This document shows, in pieces, positions 7,099-16,129 of a stretch of DNA of 64,000 bases. The number at the start of each line of letters is the position of its first letter. The first letter of the stretch is position 1. The position numbers and the translations under genes were made by a program. The stretch lies in contig NZ_QGDL01000001.1 in the NCBI RefSeq assembly GCF_003149245.1, forward strand, positions 62,001 to 126,000, in the 5' to 3' direction. Source of the DNA: Faecalicatena orotica. GTDB taxonomy: Bacteria; Bacillota; Clostridia; Lachnospirales; Lachnospiraceae. Under the pieces are notes generated by a model that searched no databases, was not told the DNA's origin, and was given only the letters and a program-made list of their open reading frames with translations.

Positions 7099-8159
7099 AA
7101 GGAAATATGAAAGCATTAGTATCCTACGCGCCATATGATAACAGGCTTGAAGAGACAGGCATCCCGTCGGCGGGACCTGGTGAGCTCGTATTGAAGGTTC
7201 TTGGCTGTGGAATCTGTGCAGGGGATGTGAAGTCTTACCACGGGGGGATCAGAATCTGGGGAACGAGTGAAGAAAACCGTTACATCGAGGCTCCTGTAAC
7301 AGGCGGACATGAATTTTTTGGCGAGGTAGCAGAGGCAGGAGAAGGCATGGGGGAATATAAGACCGGAGACAGGGTATGTGCGGAACAGATTGCCCCATGC
7401 GGCGAATGTGATTTCTGCAGACAGGGAAAATACTGGATGTGCACCGGGTCGGCTGTATATGGCTTCAAACAGCATATCCAGGGAGGTTTTGCCGAGTATA
7501 TCAAACTGCATAAAAACAGTATTATACATAGAATCCCGGATACATTTACGAATGAGCAGGCAGTCCTGATTGAACCGATTGCCTGCGGGATGCATGCGGT
7601 CGAACTTGCAGATATCAGACATGATGATGTCGTGGTAATTGCAGGCCTCGGCGCTATCGGAACCTCTATGGTAAACCTTGCCAGACTCTGCCTGCCAAAG
7701 ATGGTGATCGGAATCGATATAAAAGAATTCCGCCTGGATATGGGCAGAAAATATGGCGCAGATTATGTACTGAATCCGGCAGAATGCAATGTGGCCGAAG
7801 AAATACACAGGCTCACAGGTGGGGATGGGTGTGATGTATATATAGAAGCATCAGGAAGCCCCAGAAGTGTATCACAGGGACTGGAATCACTGAAAAATCA
7901 TGGCAGGTATGTGCAGATGGGCGTATTTGCGGAGGAAGTAAAAGCAGACTGGAATGTAATCGGGGATGGAAAGGAACTGAGCATCAGGGGCTCCCACCTG
8001 TCTGCGCTTACCTTTCATTCAGTCATAGAAGGGATTGAGAGCGGCCTGATAAAAACAGACGGGCTAATCTCTCATTCCTTTGAATTGAAAGACTGGGAAA
8101 AGGCATTTCGTACGGCAGAGGAAGAGCCGGCAGCAATGAAGGTTATGCTGGTTCCTTAG
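7095..8159 (+). CDS. zinc-dependent MDR dehydrogenase, erythritol/L-threitol dehydrogenase-like
   Basis: This medium-chain dehydrogenase has 354 residues. Catalytic zinc ligands are seen in CGICAGDVKSYHGG and GGHEFFGEV. The structural zinc lobe is CGECDFCRQGKYWMC, and the Rossmann motif GLGAIG lies near residue 180. Segments such as ICAGDVKSYHGG, EQIAPCGECDFC, YGFK and the late DWNVIGDGKEL strongly recall EltD of mycobacteria, which oxidises erythritol and L-threitol. That comparison is from memory, not an alignment. An in-frame ATG at 7107 is an alternative start. Together with the SDR enzyme it suggests a two-step polyol or sugar oxidation. No kinase or isomerase is encoded in the cassette. 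Confidence 0.85.
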   Translation: MKGNMKALVSYAPYDNRLEETGIPSAGPGELVLKVLGCGICAGDVKSYHGGIRIWGTSEENRYIEAPVTGGHEFFGEVAEAGEGMGEYKTGDRVCAEQIAPCGECDFCRQGKYWMCTGSAVYGFKQHIQGGFAEYIKLHKNSIIHRIPDTFTNEQAVLIEPIACGMHAVELADIRHDDVVVIAGLGAIGTSMVNLARLCLPKMVIGIDIKEFRLDMGRKYGADYVLNPAECNVAEEIHRLTGGDGCDVYIEASGSPRSVSQGLESLKNHGRYVQMGVFAEEVKADWNVIGDGKELSIRGSHLSALTFHSVIEGIESGLIKTDGLISHSFELKDWEKAFRTAEEEPAAMKVMLVP

Positions 8160-8218
8160 CCAAAAGGACGAAGGAGGGGAAGAAAAAAATCACATCTGAT
8201 GAAAAAATCAAAGATTTC

Positions 8219-8227
8219 TGGTATAAT
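8219..8227 (+). promoter_or_regulatory. extended -10 promoter of the LacI-family gene
   Basis: TGGTATAAT is an extended -10 element (TGn then TATAAT). No good -35 box is visible. It lies about 95 nt before the regulator start, so the regulator can be expressed apart from the upstream operon. Confidence 0.55.
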
Positions 8228-8321
8228 ATAACAAGCTATCCATGCGGGGTAAAACAAGGCGTGGTCATCGATTTTCTACAGCCGGGCGGCATAATTTATA
8301 TCGATGGGAAAGGAAATACTT

Positions 8322-9329
8322 GTGGCGGTTATAAAAGATGTTGCAAAATTAGCCGGAGTTTCAGTTGGGACAGTTTCCAAATACCTGAATACACCGGAGC
8401 TATTAAGAGAAGATAAAAGGGAAGCTGTTGAGGATGCGATTCAAAAGCTGAACTACAGACCCAATTTATTTGCCAGAAATTTAAGAGTACAGGATTCAAA
8501 GACAATTGCGGTTATTGCGCAGGAGATACGGAATCCATTTCATGCGGCACTGTTCAATACAATCAGGAAGGAGGCAATGAAGTACAATTATTCCGTTGTG
8601 CTGTACTCTATTAATGATGTGAACGGGAACATTGACACCCTGTTTGAATCACTGCCCCTCCACTATTTCAGCGGGCTGGTTTTGTGCTACTTTCATGATA
8701 TGGAACAGTCGATCGCCTTTGCAAAAAGGCATGACAAAGTACCGATGGTCATTATGAGTAATTCAGACCGGTATTTTAATGAGTATGACTCTGCGAAGAT
8801 CATCCATGCAGATTTTACTCTCGGGATTGAAAAAGTATGTGAATATCTAATCAGCCGGGGCAATAAGAACATAGCCTACATAGGATGCAAGACGAAGGAT
8901 ACGGCCCACGAGCCGAAGCTGAAAGGCTTTCTTATGACAATGGAAAAATATGGCCTGAAGCCCCACAGCATCACGAGACTCGAGAAAGAATATACAATGG
9001 AGACCGGGTATGAGTCCGCCGGACAGATTCTAAAGTGCGGTACTTTGCCGGACGCTATTTTAAGTGATACAGACATCATGGCGGTAGGTGCCCTGAACTG
9101 CCTGAGGGATCATAATATCAAAGTGCCGGATGACCTGATGCTGGCCTCCTGTGACAATATTGAATTTGCCAGGTACTGCTGTCCAAGACTGACGACCGTG
9201 AATGTCCCCATAGAAGCAATGAGCATAAAAGCGGTAGAGCTCCTTGTGGCCCAGATGGAGGACAAACCCCACCTAAGCACAGGCACCTCCTTCGAGCTGG
9301 AGCTGATCATCCGGGAGTCTACAAAATAA
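8322..9329 (+). CDS. LacI family transcriptional regulator
   Basis: This 335-residue regulator most likely controls the preceding importer and dehydrogenase genes. The N-terminal helix-turn-helix reads VIKDVAKLAGVSVGTVSKYL, typical of LacI/GalR proteins, with the hinge near residue 50. The remaining part is a periplasmic-binding-like ligand domain that includes AYIGCKTKDTAHEPKLKGF and ends in a dimer interface region. I prefer the GTG at 8322, which puts IKDVAKLAG at the usual distance and has AAGGAA upstream. An ATG at 8304 would add six residues. The palindrome at 2044-2057 is its probable operator. The inducer is unknown. Confidence 0.9.
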   Translation: MAVIKDVAKLAGVSVGTVSKYLNTPELLREDKREAVEDAIQKLNYRPNLFARNLRVQDSKTIAVIAQEIRNPFHAALFNTIRKEAMKYNYSVVLYSINDVNGNIDTLFESLPLHYFSGLVLCYFHDMEQSIAFAKRHDKVPMVIMSNSDRYFNEYDSAKIIHADFTLGIEKVCEYLISRGNKNIAYIGCKTKDTAHEPKLKGFLMTMEKYGLKPHSITRLEKEYTMETGYESAGQILKCGTLPDAILSDTDIMAVGALNCLRDHNIKVPDDLMLASCDNIEFARYCCPRLTTVNVPIEAMSIKAVELLVAQMEDKPHLSTGTSFELELIIRESTK

Positions 9330-9349
9330 AATATCAAAGAGGAATCTGC

Positions 9350-9392
9350 GGCCCCCGGCCTTTCACTTGCTGATTGGCCGGGGGCCTTCTTG
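9350..9392 (+). terminator. strong terminator after the LacI-family gene
   Basis: GGCCCCCGGCC (9350-9360) pairs perfectly with GGCCGGGGGCC (9376-9386) around a 15-nt loop, followed by a T-rich tail. It closes the catabolic cassette and isolates it from plsX. Confidence 0.88.
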
Positions 9393-9436
9393 TCACAAGC
9401 CTGTTACAAGTTCGTCCTATAATTCCCAATTTGTTA

Positions 9437-9465
9437 TTGATTTTTGGATTGAGGTTTAGTAGAAT
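9437..9465 (+). promoter_or_regulatory. promoter of plsX
   Basis: TTGATT at 9437-9442 and TAGAAT at 9460-9465 are 17 nt apart, 28 nt upstream of the start codon. It would drive plsX and possibly acpP. Confidence 0.55.
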
Positions 9466-9493
9466 GAATGCAGTAGCGTTAGGAGGAATAGAA

Positions 9494-10522
9494 ATGTCTG
9501 ATATTACAAGAGTTGCCCTGGATGCAATGGGCGGCGATAATGCACCGGGAGAGATGATCAAGGGTGCGGTGGAAGCCGTAAAGCAAAGGGGCGATATCAA
9601 GATCCTGTTGACAGGGCAGGAAGAACTGCTGAAGAAGACGTTATCAGAGTACACATATCCGTCAGACCAGATTGAGATTATAAATGCATCTGAAGTAATC
9701 GAGACTGCCGAACCACCTGTTGTGGCGATTCGCAGGAAGAAAGATTCTTCCATTGTGGTAGCTATGAATCTGGTGAAAAAAGGAGAAGCTGATGCGTTCG
9801 TATCTGCAGGAAGCTCCGGGGCGATTCTGGTCGGCGGCCAGGTGATCGTCGGAAGAATCAAGGGGGTGGAGAGACCGCCGCTGGCGCCGCTGATTCCCAC
9901 AGCCAGAGGTGTATCTTTACTGGTAGACTGCGGTGCGAATGTAGATGCAAGGCCTTCACACCTTGTGCAGTTCGCAAAGATGGGTTCCATCTATATGGAG
10001 AATGTCATAGGGAAGAAGAACCCGACCGTAGGAATCGTGAATATCGGTGCGGAAGAAGAAAAAGGAAACGCACTGGTCAAGGAGACATTCCCCCTGCTGA
10101 AGGAATGCAGCGACATTAACTTTGTGGGAAGCGTGGAGGCCAGGGATATTCCGGCAGGAGCCGTAGACGTTGTCGTGTGCGAGGCTTTTGTGGGTAATGT
10201 AATCCTGAAGCTGTATGAAGGCGTGGGAGGTACACTGATCAGCAAGATTAAGGCCGGCATGATGACTTCACTTAGGACCAAGATCGGGGCACTTCTCGTC
10301 AAACCGGCGCTGAAAAGCACACTGAAGGACTTCGATGCCAGCGAGTACGGCGGAGCGCCGCTTCTGGGATTGAACGGGCTGGTTGTCAAGACACATGGAA
10401 GTTCTACTTCGAAAGAAGTATGCAATTCAATTATCCAATGCGTGACATTCAAGGAACAACGGATCAATGAAAAGATCAGAGACGTAGTATCCAAAACGCA
10501 GGAAGAAAAAAAAGAAGACTAA
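9494..10522 (+). CDS. plsX: phosphate acyltransferase PlsX
   Basis: PlsX turns acyl-ACP and phosphate into acyl phosphate, the acyl donor for PlsY in phospholipid synthesis; it is peripheral to the membrane. The 342-residue protein has the family start VALDAMGGDNAP. It also has FVSAGSSGAILVGG near residue 102 and GLNGLVVKTHGSSTSKEV near the C-terminus. The ATG at 9494 follows AGGAGG; an open frame further upstream has no such site. acpP follows 25 nt later, which matches function. PlsY is encoded at 21944. Confidence 0.96.
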   Translation: MSDITRVALDAMGGDNAPGEMIKGAVEAVKQRGDIKILLTGQEELLKKTLSEYTYPSDQIEIINASEVIETAEPPVVAIRRKKDSSIVVAMNLVKKGEADAFVSAGSSGAILVGGQVIVGRIKGVERPPLAPLIPTARGVSLLVDCGANVDARPSHLVQFAKMGSIYMENVIGKKNPTVGIVNIGAEEEKGNALVKETFPLLKECSDINFVGSVEARDIPAGAVDVVVCEAFVGNVILKLYEGVGGTLISKIKAGMMTSLRTKIGALLVKPALKSTLKDFDASEYGGAPLLGLNGLVVKTHGSSTSKEVCNSIIQCVTFKEQRINEKIRDVVSKTQEEKKED

Positions 10523-10547
10523 TGTAACAAAGAAAGGGAAGAGGACA

Positions 10548-10778
10548 ATGGAATTTGAAAAATTACAGGAAATTATTGCAGACGTATTAAACGTACAGAA
10601 GGATGATATCAATCTGGAGACGACATTTGTGGATGATTTGGGAGCAGATTCATTAGACATTTTCCAGATAATCATGGGGATTGAAGAAGAATTCGACATT
10701 GAGATTGACAATGACGAGGCAGAGAAGATTGCGACAGTAGGTGATGCGGTTTATCAGATTAGAAAGGCTGTAGAATAA
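10548..10778 (+). CDS. acpP: acyl carrier protein
   Basis: This 76-residue acidic protein carries growing fatty acyl chains on a 4'-phosphopantetheine arm. The attachment serine lies in GADSLDIFQ near residue 36. The rest is a typical four-helix ACP. It lies between plsX and rnc, the usual order in Firmicutes, and has its own terminator right after the stop. Because an NRPS is also encoded in this window, the phosphopantetheinyl transferase that modifies this protein could serve both, but none is encoded here. Confidence 0.95.
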   Translation: MEFEKLQEIIADVLNVQKDDINLETTFVDDLGADSLDIFQIIMGIEEEFDIEIDNDEAEKIATVGDAVYQIRKAVE

Positions 10779-10791
10779 TAGGTTACTTATG

Positions 10792-10820
10792 AAAAAGCCC
10801 CCTATGGGCTTTTTCATTTT
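10792..10820 (+). terminator. terminator after acpP
   Basis: AAAAAGCCC and GGGCTTTTT form a 9-bp stem with a 5-nt loop, followed by a T-rich tail. It probably raises acpP level relative to rnc; read-through would be needed to express rnc unless a promoter lies in 10820-10880. Confidence 0.85.
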
Positions 10821-10893
10821 AACTGGATTGATAAAAAGAAGGAGGGCAGTAAGCCGGCTTAAGTGCGGACATGCTTTCCGGAAGGTGGGGGTT

Positions 10894-11577
10894 ATGAGCG
10901 ATCGTTTAAAAGAACTCGAGAAGAAAATAGGATATAAATTTCAGGATTTTTCTCTGCTTAGGCGTGCAATGATGCACAGCTCCTATACAAATGAGAAGCA
11001 TCTGGAAAAGTACCATTGTAATGAACGCCTGGAATTTCTCGGAGATGCAGTGCTGGAACTTGTTTCCAGTGAATTTTTATTTTTAGAGTCACCCAAGGTG
11101 TCAGAAGGGGAACTTACGAAGACACGGGCAAGCATGGTATGTGAACCTGCGCTCGCTTTCTGTGCACGCGATATCGATCTGGGAAGTTATCTGCTGCTCG
11201 GAAAAGGAGAAGAGGCGACCGGCGGGAGAAAGCGTGATTCCATCACGTCAGATGCATTGGAAGCCCTGATCGGGGCGATCTATCTGGACGGTGGTTTTAC
11301 TAATGCAAAAGAGTTTATCCATCGCTTTATACTGACGGATTTAGAGGATAAGAAGCTCTTTTTTGATAGCAAGACTATTTTGCAGGAGATCGTACAGGCA
11401 AAGATGGAAGGCGCTATTTCATACCATTTGGTAAAGGAAGAAGGGCCGGACCATAATAAGTCCTTCTTCGTAGAAGTACTGATCGGTGAAAAAGGGTTCG
11501 GAATCGGGGAAGGCAGAACCAAAAAAGCCGCAGAACAGGAGGCCGCATATAAGGCAATTCTGGAAATTAGAAAATAA
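10894..11577 (+). CDS. rnc: ribonuclease III
   Basis: RNase III cuts double-stranded RNA in rRNA maturation and mRNA turnover. The 227-residue protein has the catalytic signature NERLEFLGDAVLEL near residue 40 and a second acidic site in ALEALIGAIYLDGG near 120. A C-terminal double-stranded RNA-binding domain ends GEGRTKKAAEQEAAYKAI. The start at 10894 follows GGAAGGTGGGG and matches family length; a longer open frame begins inside the acpP terminator and is unlikely. It lies ahead of smc and ftsY, a common bacterial arrangement. Confidence 0.95.
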   Translation: MSDRLKELEKKIGYKFQDFSLLRRAMMHSSYTNEKHLEKYHCNERLEFLGDAVLELVSSEFLFLESPKVSEGELTKTRASMVCEPALAFCARDIDLGSYLLLGKGEEATGGRKRDSITSDALEALIGAIYLDGGFTNAKEFIHRFILTDLEDKKLFFDSKTILQEIVQAKMEGAISYHLVKEEGPDHNKSFFVEVLIGEKGFGIGEGRTKKAAEQEAAYKAILEIRK

Positions 11578-11589
11578 AGCAGGTGTTAT

Positions 11590-14500
11590 ATGTATTTAAA
11601 GAGCATAGAGGTACAGGGCTTTAAGTCTTTTGCCAATAAAATTAAATTCGAATTCCACAACGGGATCACCGGTATCGTGGGCCCGAACGGCAGCGGGAAG
11701 AGCAATGTTGCCGATGCAGTGCGGTGGGTTCTCGGAGAACAGCGTGTGAAGCAGCTTCGCGGCGGCACGATGCAGGATGTCATTTTCTCCGGAACAGAGA
11801 ACAGAAAACCGCTCAGCTATGCATCCGTTGCCATTACACTGGACAATTCGGATCACCAGCTGCCCGTGGAGTACGGGGAAGTGACAGTCACCAGAAAGCT
11901 GTACCGCTCCGGGGAGAGTGAATATCTTATTAACGGTGCAGGATGCAGGCTGAAAGATATCAATGAGATGTTTTACGACACCGGGATCGGGAAAGAAGGG
12001 TATTCTATCATCGGTCAGGGACAGATTGATAAAATCCTGAGTGGAAAGCCGGAAGAACGCCGTGAATTATTTGATGAGGCGGCCGGAATCGTGAAGTTTA
12101 AACGGCGTAAGAATCTTTCTTTAAAGAAACTGGAGGATGAACGACTGAATCTGACCCGTGTCAACGACATCCTCTCAGAGCTGGAAAAACAGATCGGGCC
12201 TTTAAAGAGGCAGTCAGAGGTGGCAAGAGAGTATCTGAAGAAAAAAGAAGAACTGAAGACTTATGACATTAATATGTTCCTGCTGGAAACGGAACGTATC
12301 AGGGACCAGATCAGAGAACTGGACGATAAGCTTAAGATTGCCGGCGATGAGCTGGAGGAGACAAGCGTCAAGTATGAAAATATGAAGACGGAATATGAGG
12401 CCATCGAGGAAGAAGTGGACGAGATTGATTTTTCGATCGAAAAGGCGAAGGGCCAGCTCAATGAGACCACCCTTTTAAAGCAGCAGCTGGAAGGCCAGAT
12501 CAATGTCCTGAAGGAACAGATTAACACGGTCCGCATGAATGACGAGCATTACGATAACCGCCTGAATACCATTCGTGTGGAGATCGATACAAGACAGGCA
12601 CAGCAGGAAGAGCTTCTAAAAGAACAGGCCGCCGTGAAGGCAAAGCTTGCGGAGGTGACCAGAAGTGACACAGAGGCCAAAGAAGCCCTGATCGATATCC
12701 AGACGCGTATTGCGTCCCGGACGGCGGAGGCGGAACAGAGCAAGGCCGAGATCATGGAGCTCTTGAACAGCAGGGCATCTACAAAGGCAAAGATCCAGCA
12801 TTACGATACCACTCAGGAACAGATTACAACGAGGAAGGCCGAGCTGGGGAGAAAGATCATAGAAGTGTCTTCTGAAGCGGAAAAGCAGAATGCAGTGCTT
12901 GCCTCATATGAGAATGAGCTGAGGCAGATATCAGAGGAAATCAACGGATATACGGCACAGGTCAATGAAAACGAGCAGGAGATTGAGACACTCCAGAAAG
13001 TCCTGTCAGAGAAGCAGGAACAGCTGCGCATCGGACAGACTGCATATCACAGGGAATCATCGAGACTGGAGTCTCTAAAGAATATCACGGAGCGGTACGA
13101 TGGTTACGGCAACAGTATCCGTAAAGTGATGGGCAATAAGGACCGGGAAAAGGGCCTGATTGGTGTTGTTGCGGATATCATCAAGGTCGATAAGGAATAT
13201 GAGATTGCCATTGAGACCGCGTTAGGCGGAAATATCCAGAACATCGTGACAGATAATGAGGAGACTGCGAAACGTATGATCTCCTACCTGAAACAGAATA
13301 AGTTCGGGCGTGCCACTTTTCTGCCGCTCACAAGCATGCACAGCGGCGGGGGACTGCGCCAGCCGGAGGTGTTAAAAGAACCAGGGGTAGTGGGGCTTGC
13401 CAATACACTGGTACATGTGGAGGCGCAGTTCCAGGGGCTGGCCGACCAGCTTTTAGGAAGAACAATCGTCGTGGAAAACATCGATCATGGGGTGCAGCTC
13501 GCCAGAAAGTACAGGCAGTCCCTGCGCCTTGTGACACTGGAAGGGGAACTGATTAATCCGGGCGGTTCCATGACAGGAGGAGCTTTCAAGAATTCCAGCA
13601 ACCTTTTGAGCAGGCGGCGCGAGATCGAAGAGTTCGAGCAGACGGTCAGAATGCTGAAGAAGGATATGGACGACTGCGAGAAGGCAGTCAACGAGGTGAA
13701 GGCAAAGCGTGCCGCGTGCTACAGCGTCATTGACGAGATCCAGCAGAAGCTGAGGAAGGCATCCGTAGTCGAGAACACCGCTAAGATGAATCTGGAGCAG
13801 GTGATTACAAGACAGAAAGAGGCGAAGGACCGCTATGACAGCTACCTGAGGGAACAGGAGACACTGGAGCAGCGCCTTCAGGAGATTCTGGACAATGAGG
13901 ATTCCATCCAGATGGAACTGGAAGCTTCGGAAGCACTGGAAAAAGAACTGAATGAAAAGATTGAAAAACTGCAGAAAAATCTGGAAACAGATAAGGTGCA
14001 GGAGTCTATACAGTTAAAGCGTTCAGAGGAAGTACATCTGGCGCTTGCCAGCCTGGAGCAGCAGAATGTGTTTATCCATGAGAACACGAGCCGTATCAAA
14101 GAGGAAATCGAGAAGTTTGAAGCAGAGCTGAAAGAACTGGATATCAACAAAGGGAATGCGTCAGAAGAGATTCAGGAAAAAGAAAATAAAATACAGGACC
14201 TTAAGGATACGATAGAGCAGTCAAAGGAACTGTTTGCAGAGATTGATACGGAGATTAAGAGCCAGGTGGCGAAGAGAGACGAACTGAACCAGAAGCATAA
14301 AGCATTTCTGGGAAAAAGAGAGGAACTCTCCAGACATATGTCAGAACTGGACAAGGAGTGTTTCCGCCTCAACAGCCGGAAAGAGTCTTATGAGGAGGCA
14401 TCGGAAAAGCAGATTAACTACATGTGGGAGGAATATGAGATCACCTATAATCATGCACTGGAGCTGCGGAACGAAAACCTGACGGACCTCGCCTATATGA

Positions 14501-15150
14501 AACGCCAGATCCAGAACTTAAAAGGAGATATCAAAAAGCTGGGCGATGTCAATGTCAATGCTATCGAGGATTACAAGAATGTCTCAGAACGTTTTGAATT
14601 CCTGAAAGGACAGCATGACGATCTGATCGAGGCAGAGGCCACACTGATCAAGATCATCGAGGAGCTGGATGCGGCGATGCGTAAGCAGTTCGAAGAACAG
14701 TTTGCACTGATCTCAAAAGAATTTGACAGCGTATTCAAGCAGCTCTTCGGAGGCGGAAAGGGTACACTGGAGCTGATGGAGGATGAAGATATCCTGGAGG
14801 CGGGGATCCGGATCATTGCACAGCCGCCGGGGAAAAAACTACAGAATATGATGCAGCTGTCCGGCGGGGAGAAGGCACTGACGGCTATTTCACTGCTGTT
14901 TGCCATCCAGAACCTGAAGCCTTCCCCATTCTGCCTTCTGGATGAGATTGAGGCGGCGCTGGATGACAGCAATGTAACCCGCTTTGCCCAGTATCTGCAT
15001 AAGCTGACAAAGAATACACAGTTTATCGTAATCACGCACAGAAGGGGCACCATGACCGCGGCAGACAGACTCTATGGTATTACCATGCAGGAGAAAGGGG
15101 TTTCCACCCTTGTATCCGTAGACCTGTTGGAGAATGAACTGGATAAATAA
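11590..15150 (+). CDS. smc: chromosome segregation protein SMC
   Basis: SMC dimerises and, with ScpA and ScpB, compacts and separates chromosomes by loop extrusion. The 1186-residue protein has an N-terminal head with Walker A GPNGSGKSN near residue 32. Two long coiled coils (about 165-500 and 680-1020) flank a hinge near 520-640. The C-terminal head carries the signature LSGGEKALTAIS near 1097 and Walker B FCLLDEIEAALDD near 1120. It starts 12 nt after rnc with a weak site (AGGTG) and runs directly into ftsY. ScpA and ScpB are not in this window. Confidence 0.97.
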   Translation: MYLKSIEVQGFKSFANKIKFEFHNGITGIVGPNGSGKSNVADAVRWVLGEQRVKQLRGGTMQDVIFSGTENRKPLSYASVAITLDNSDHQLPVEYGEVTVTRKLYRSGESEYLINGAGCRLKDINEMFYDTGIGKEGYSIIGQGQIDKILSGKPEERRELFDEAAGIVKFKRRKNLSLKKLEDERLNLTRVNDILSELEKQIGPLKRQSEVAREYLKKKEELKTYDINMFLLETERIRDQIRELDDKLKIAGDELEETSVKYENMKTEYEAIEEEVDEIDFSIEKAKGQLNETTLLKQQLEGQINVLKEQINTVRMNDEHYDNRLNTIRVEIDTRQAQQEELLKEQAAVKAKLAEVTRSDTEAKEALIDIQTRIASRTAEAEQSKAEIMELLNSRASTKAKIQHYDTTQEQITTRKAELGRKIIEVSSEAEKQNAVLASYENELRQISEEINGYTAQVNENEQEIETLQKVLSEKQEQLRIGQTAYHRESSRLESLKNITERYDGYGNSIRKVMGNKDREKGLIGVVADIIKVDKEYEIAIETALGGNIQNIVTDNEETAKRMISYLKQNKFGRATFLPLTSMHSGGGLRQPEVLKEPGVVGLANTLVHVEAQFQGLADQLLGRTIVVENIDHGVQLARKYRQSLRLVTLEGELINPGGSMTGGAFKNSSNLLSRRREIEEFEQTVRMLKKDMDDCEKAVNEVKAKRAACYSVIDEIQQKLRKASVVENTAKMNLEQVITRQKEAKDRYDSYLREQETLEQRLQEILDNEDSIQMELEASEALEKELNEKIEKLQKNLETDKVQESIQLKRSEEVHLALASLEQQNVFIHENTSRIKEEIEKFEAELKELDINKGNASEEIQEKENKIQDLKDTIEQSKELFAEIDTEIKSQVAKRDELNQKHKAFLGKREELSRHMSELDKECFRLNSRKESYEEASEKQINYMWEEYEITYNHALELRNENLTDLAYMKRQIQNLKGDIKKLGDVNVNAIEDYKNVSERFEFLKGQHDDLIEAEATLIKIIEELDAAMRKQFEEQFALISKEFDSVFKQLFGGGKGTLELMEDEDILEAGIRIIAQPPGKKLQNMMQLSGGEKALTAISLLFAIQNLKPSPFCLLDEIEAALDDSNVTRFAQYLHKLTKNTQFIVITHRRGTMTAADRLYGITMQEKGVSTLVSVDLLENELDK

Positions 15151-15165
15151 GAATGGAGGAGTAAG

Positions 15166-16107
15166 ATGGAAGAAAAACAAGGCTTTTTTAAACGGCTTGT
15201 GTCCGGCCTGACAAAGACGAGAGACAATATTGTATCCGGCATGGACAGTATTTTCCACGGCTTTTCGAAAATAGATGACGACTTCTATGAGGAACTGGAA
15301 GAGACCCTTATCATGGGGGACTTAGGCGTGAATACGACGATGGAGATCATAGAAGACCTGAAAGGGAAAGTCCGGGAACAACATATCAAAGAACCTGTGG
15401 AATGCAGGCAGCTTTTGATTGACAGTATCAAGGAACAGATGGATGTAGGCGAGACAGCCTATGAATTCGAAGAAAAGACATCCGTTGTGTTTGTAATCGG
15501 CGTCAACGGGGTCGGTAAAACGACGACGATTGGCAAGCTGGCAGGGAAATTCCATGACCAGCATAAAAAGGTGATTCTGGCAGCGGCGGATACATTTCGG
15601 GCGGCAGCAGGTGAGCAGCTGAAAGAATGGGCAAACCGCGCAGAGGTGGAGATGATCGGCGGGCAGGAGGGCGCAGACCCGGCATCCGTTGTATATGATG
15701 CGGTAGCCGCCGCGAAGGCGAGGAAAGCAGACATACTCCTGTGTGACACAGCAGGAAGGCTCCACAATAAGAAGAATCTGATGGATGAGCTGAGAAAGAT
15801 CAGCCGTGTGATCGAGAGAGAATATCCCGAGGCATATAAGGAGACACTTGTTGTACTCGATGCCACGACCGGACAGAATGCCCTCGCACAGGCAAAGGAA
15901 TTCAATGAAGTAGCAGATATAACGGGAGTCATCCTGACAAAGATGGACGGTACGGCAAAAGGCGGAATCGCCGTTGCCATACAGGCCGAGCTCGGTATCC
16001 CGGTAAAATATATCGGAGTCGGTGAGACGATTGAGGATTTACAGAAGTTTGATGCAGATGAATTTGTAAATGCATTATTCTACAGTGGGCAAACTGAAGA
16101 GGAATAG
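15166..16107 (+). CDS. ftsY: signal recognition particle receptor FtsY
   Basis: FtsY is the membrane-associated GTPase that receives SRP-ribosome complexes for co-translational protein insertion. The 313-residue protein has a short N-terminal segment and a full NG domain. It shows GVNGVGKTTTIGKLA near residue 112 (P-loop), DTFRAAAGEQL near 148, DTAGRLHNKKNLMDEL near 200, and TKMDGTAKGG near 260. It lacks a long acidic A domain, as usual in Firmicutes. GGAGG precedes the ATG, and smc ends 15 nt upstream. Confidence 0.97.
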   Translation: MEEKQGFFKRLVSGLTKTRDNIVSGMDSIFHGFSKIDDDFYEELEETLIMGDLGVNTTMEIIEDLKGKVREQHIKEPVECRQLLIDSIKEQMDVGETAYEFEEKTSVVFVIGVNGVGKTTTIGKLAGKFHDQHKKVILAAADTFRAAAGEQLKEWANRAEVEMIGGQEGADPASVVYDAVAAAKARKADILLCDTAGRLHNKKNLMDELRKISRVIEREYPEAYKETLVVLDATTGQNALAQAKEFNEVADITGVILTKMDGTAKGGIAVAIQAELGIPVKYIGVGETIEDLQKFDADEFVNALFYSGQTEEE

Positions 16108-16129
16108 CCAAAAAGAAAGAAGGGGTAAA

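Noticed and set aside
10789-10893. Upstream extension of the RNase III frame
   Set aside because: It begins inside the acpP terminator hairpin. The family-length start at 10894 has a strong ribosome binding site.
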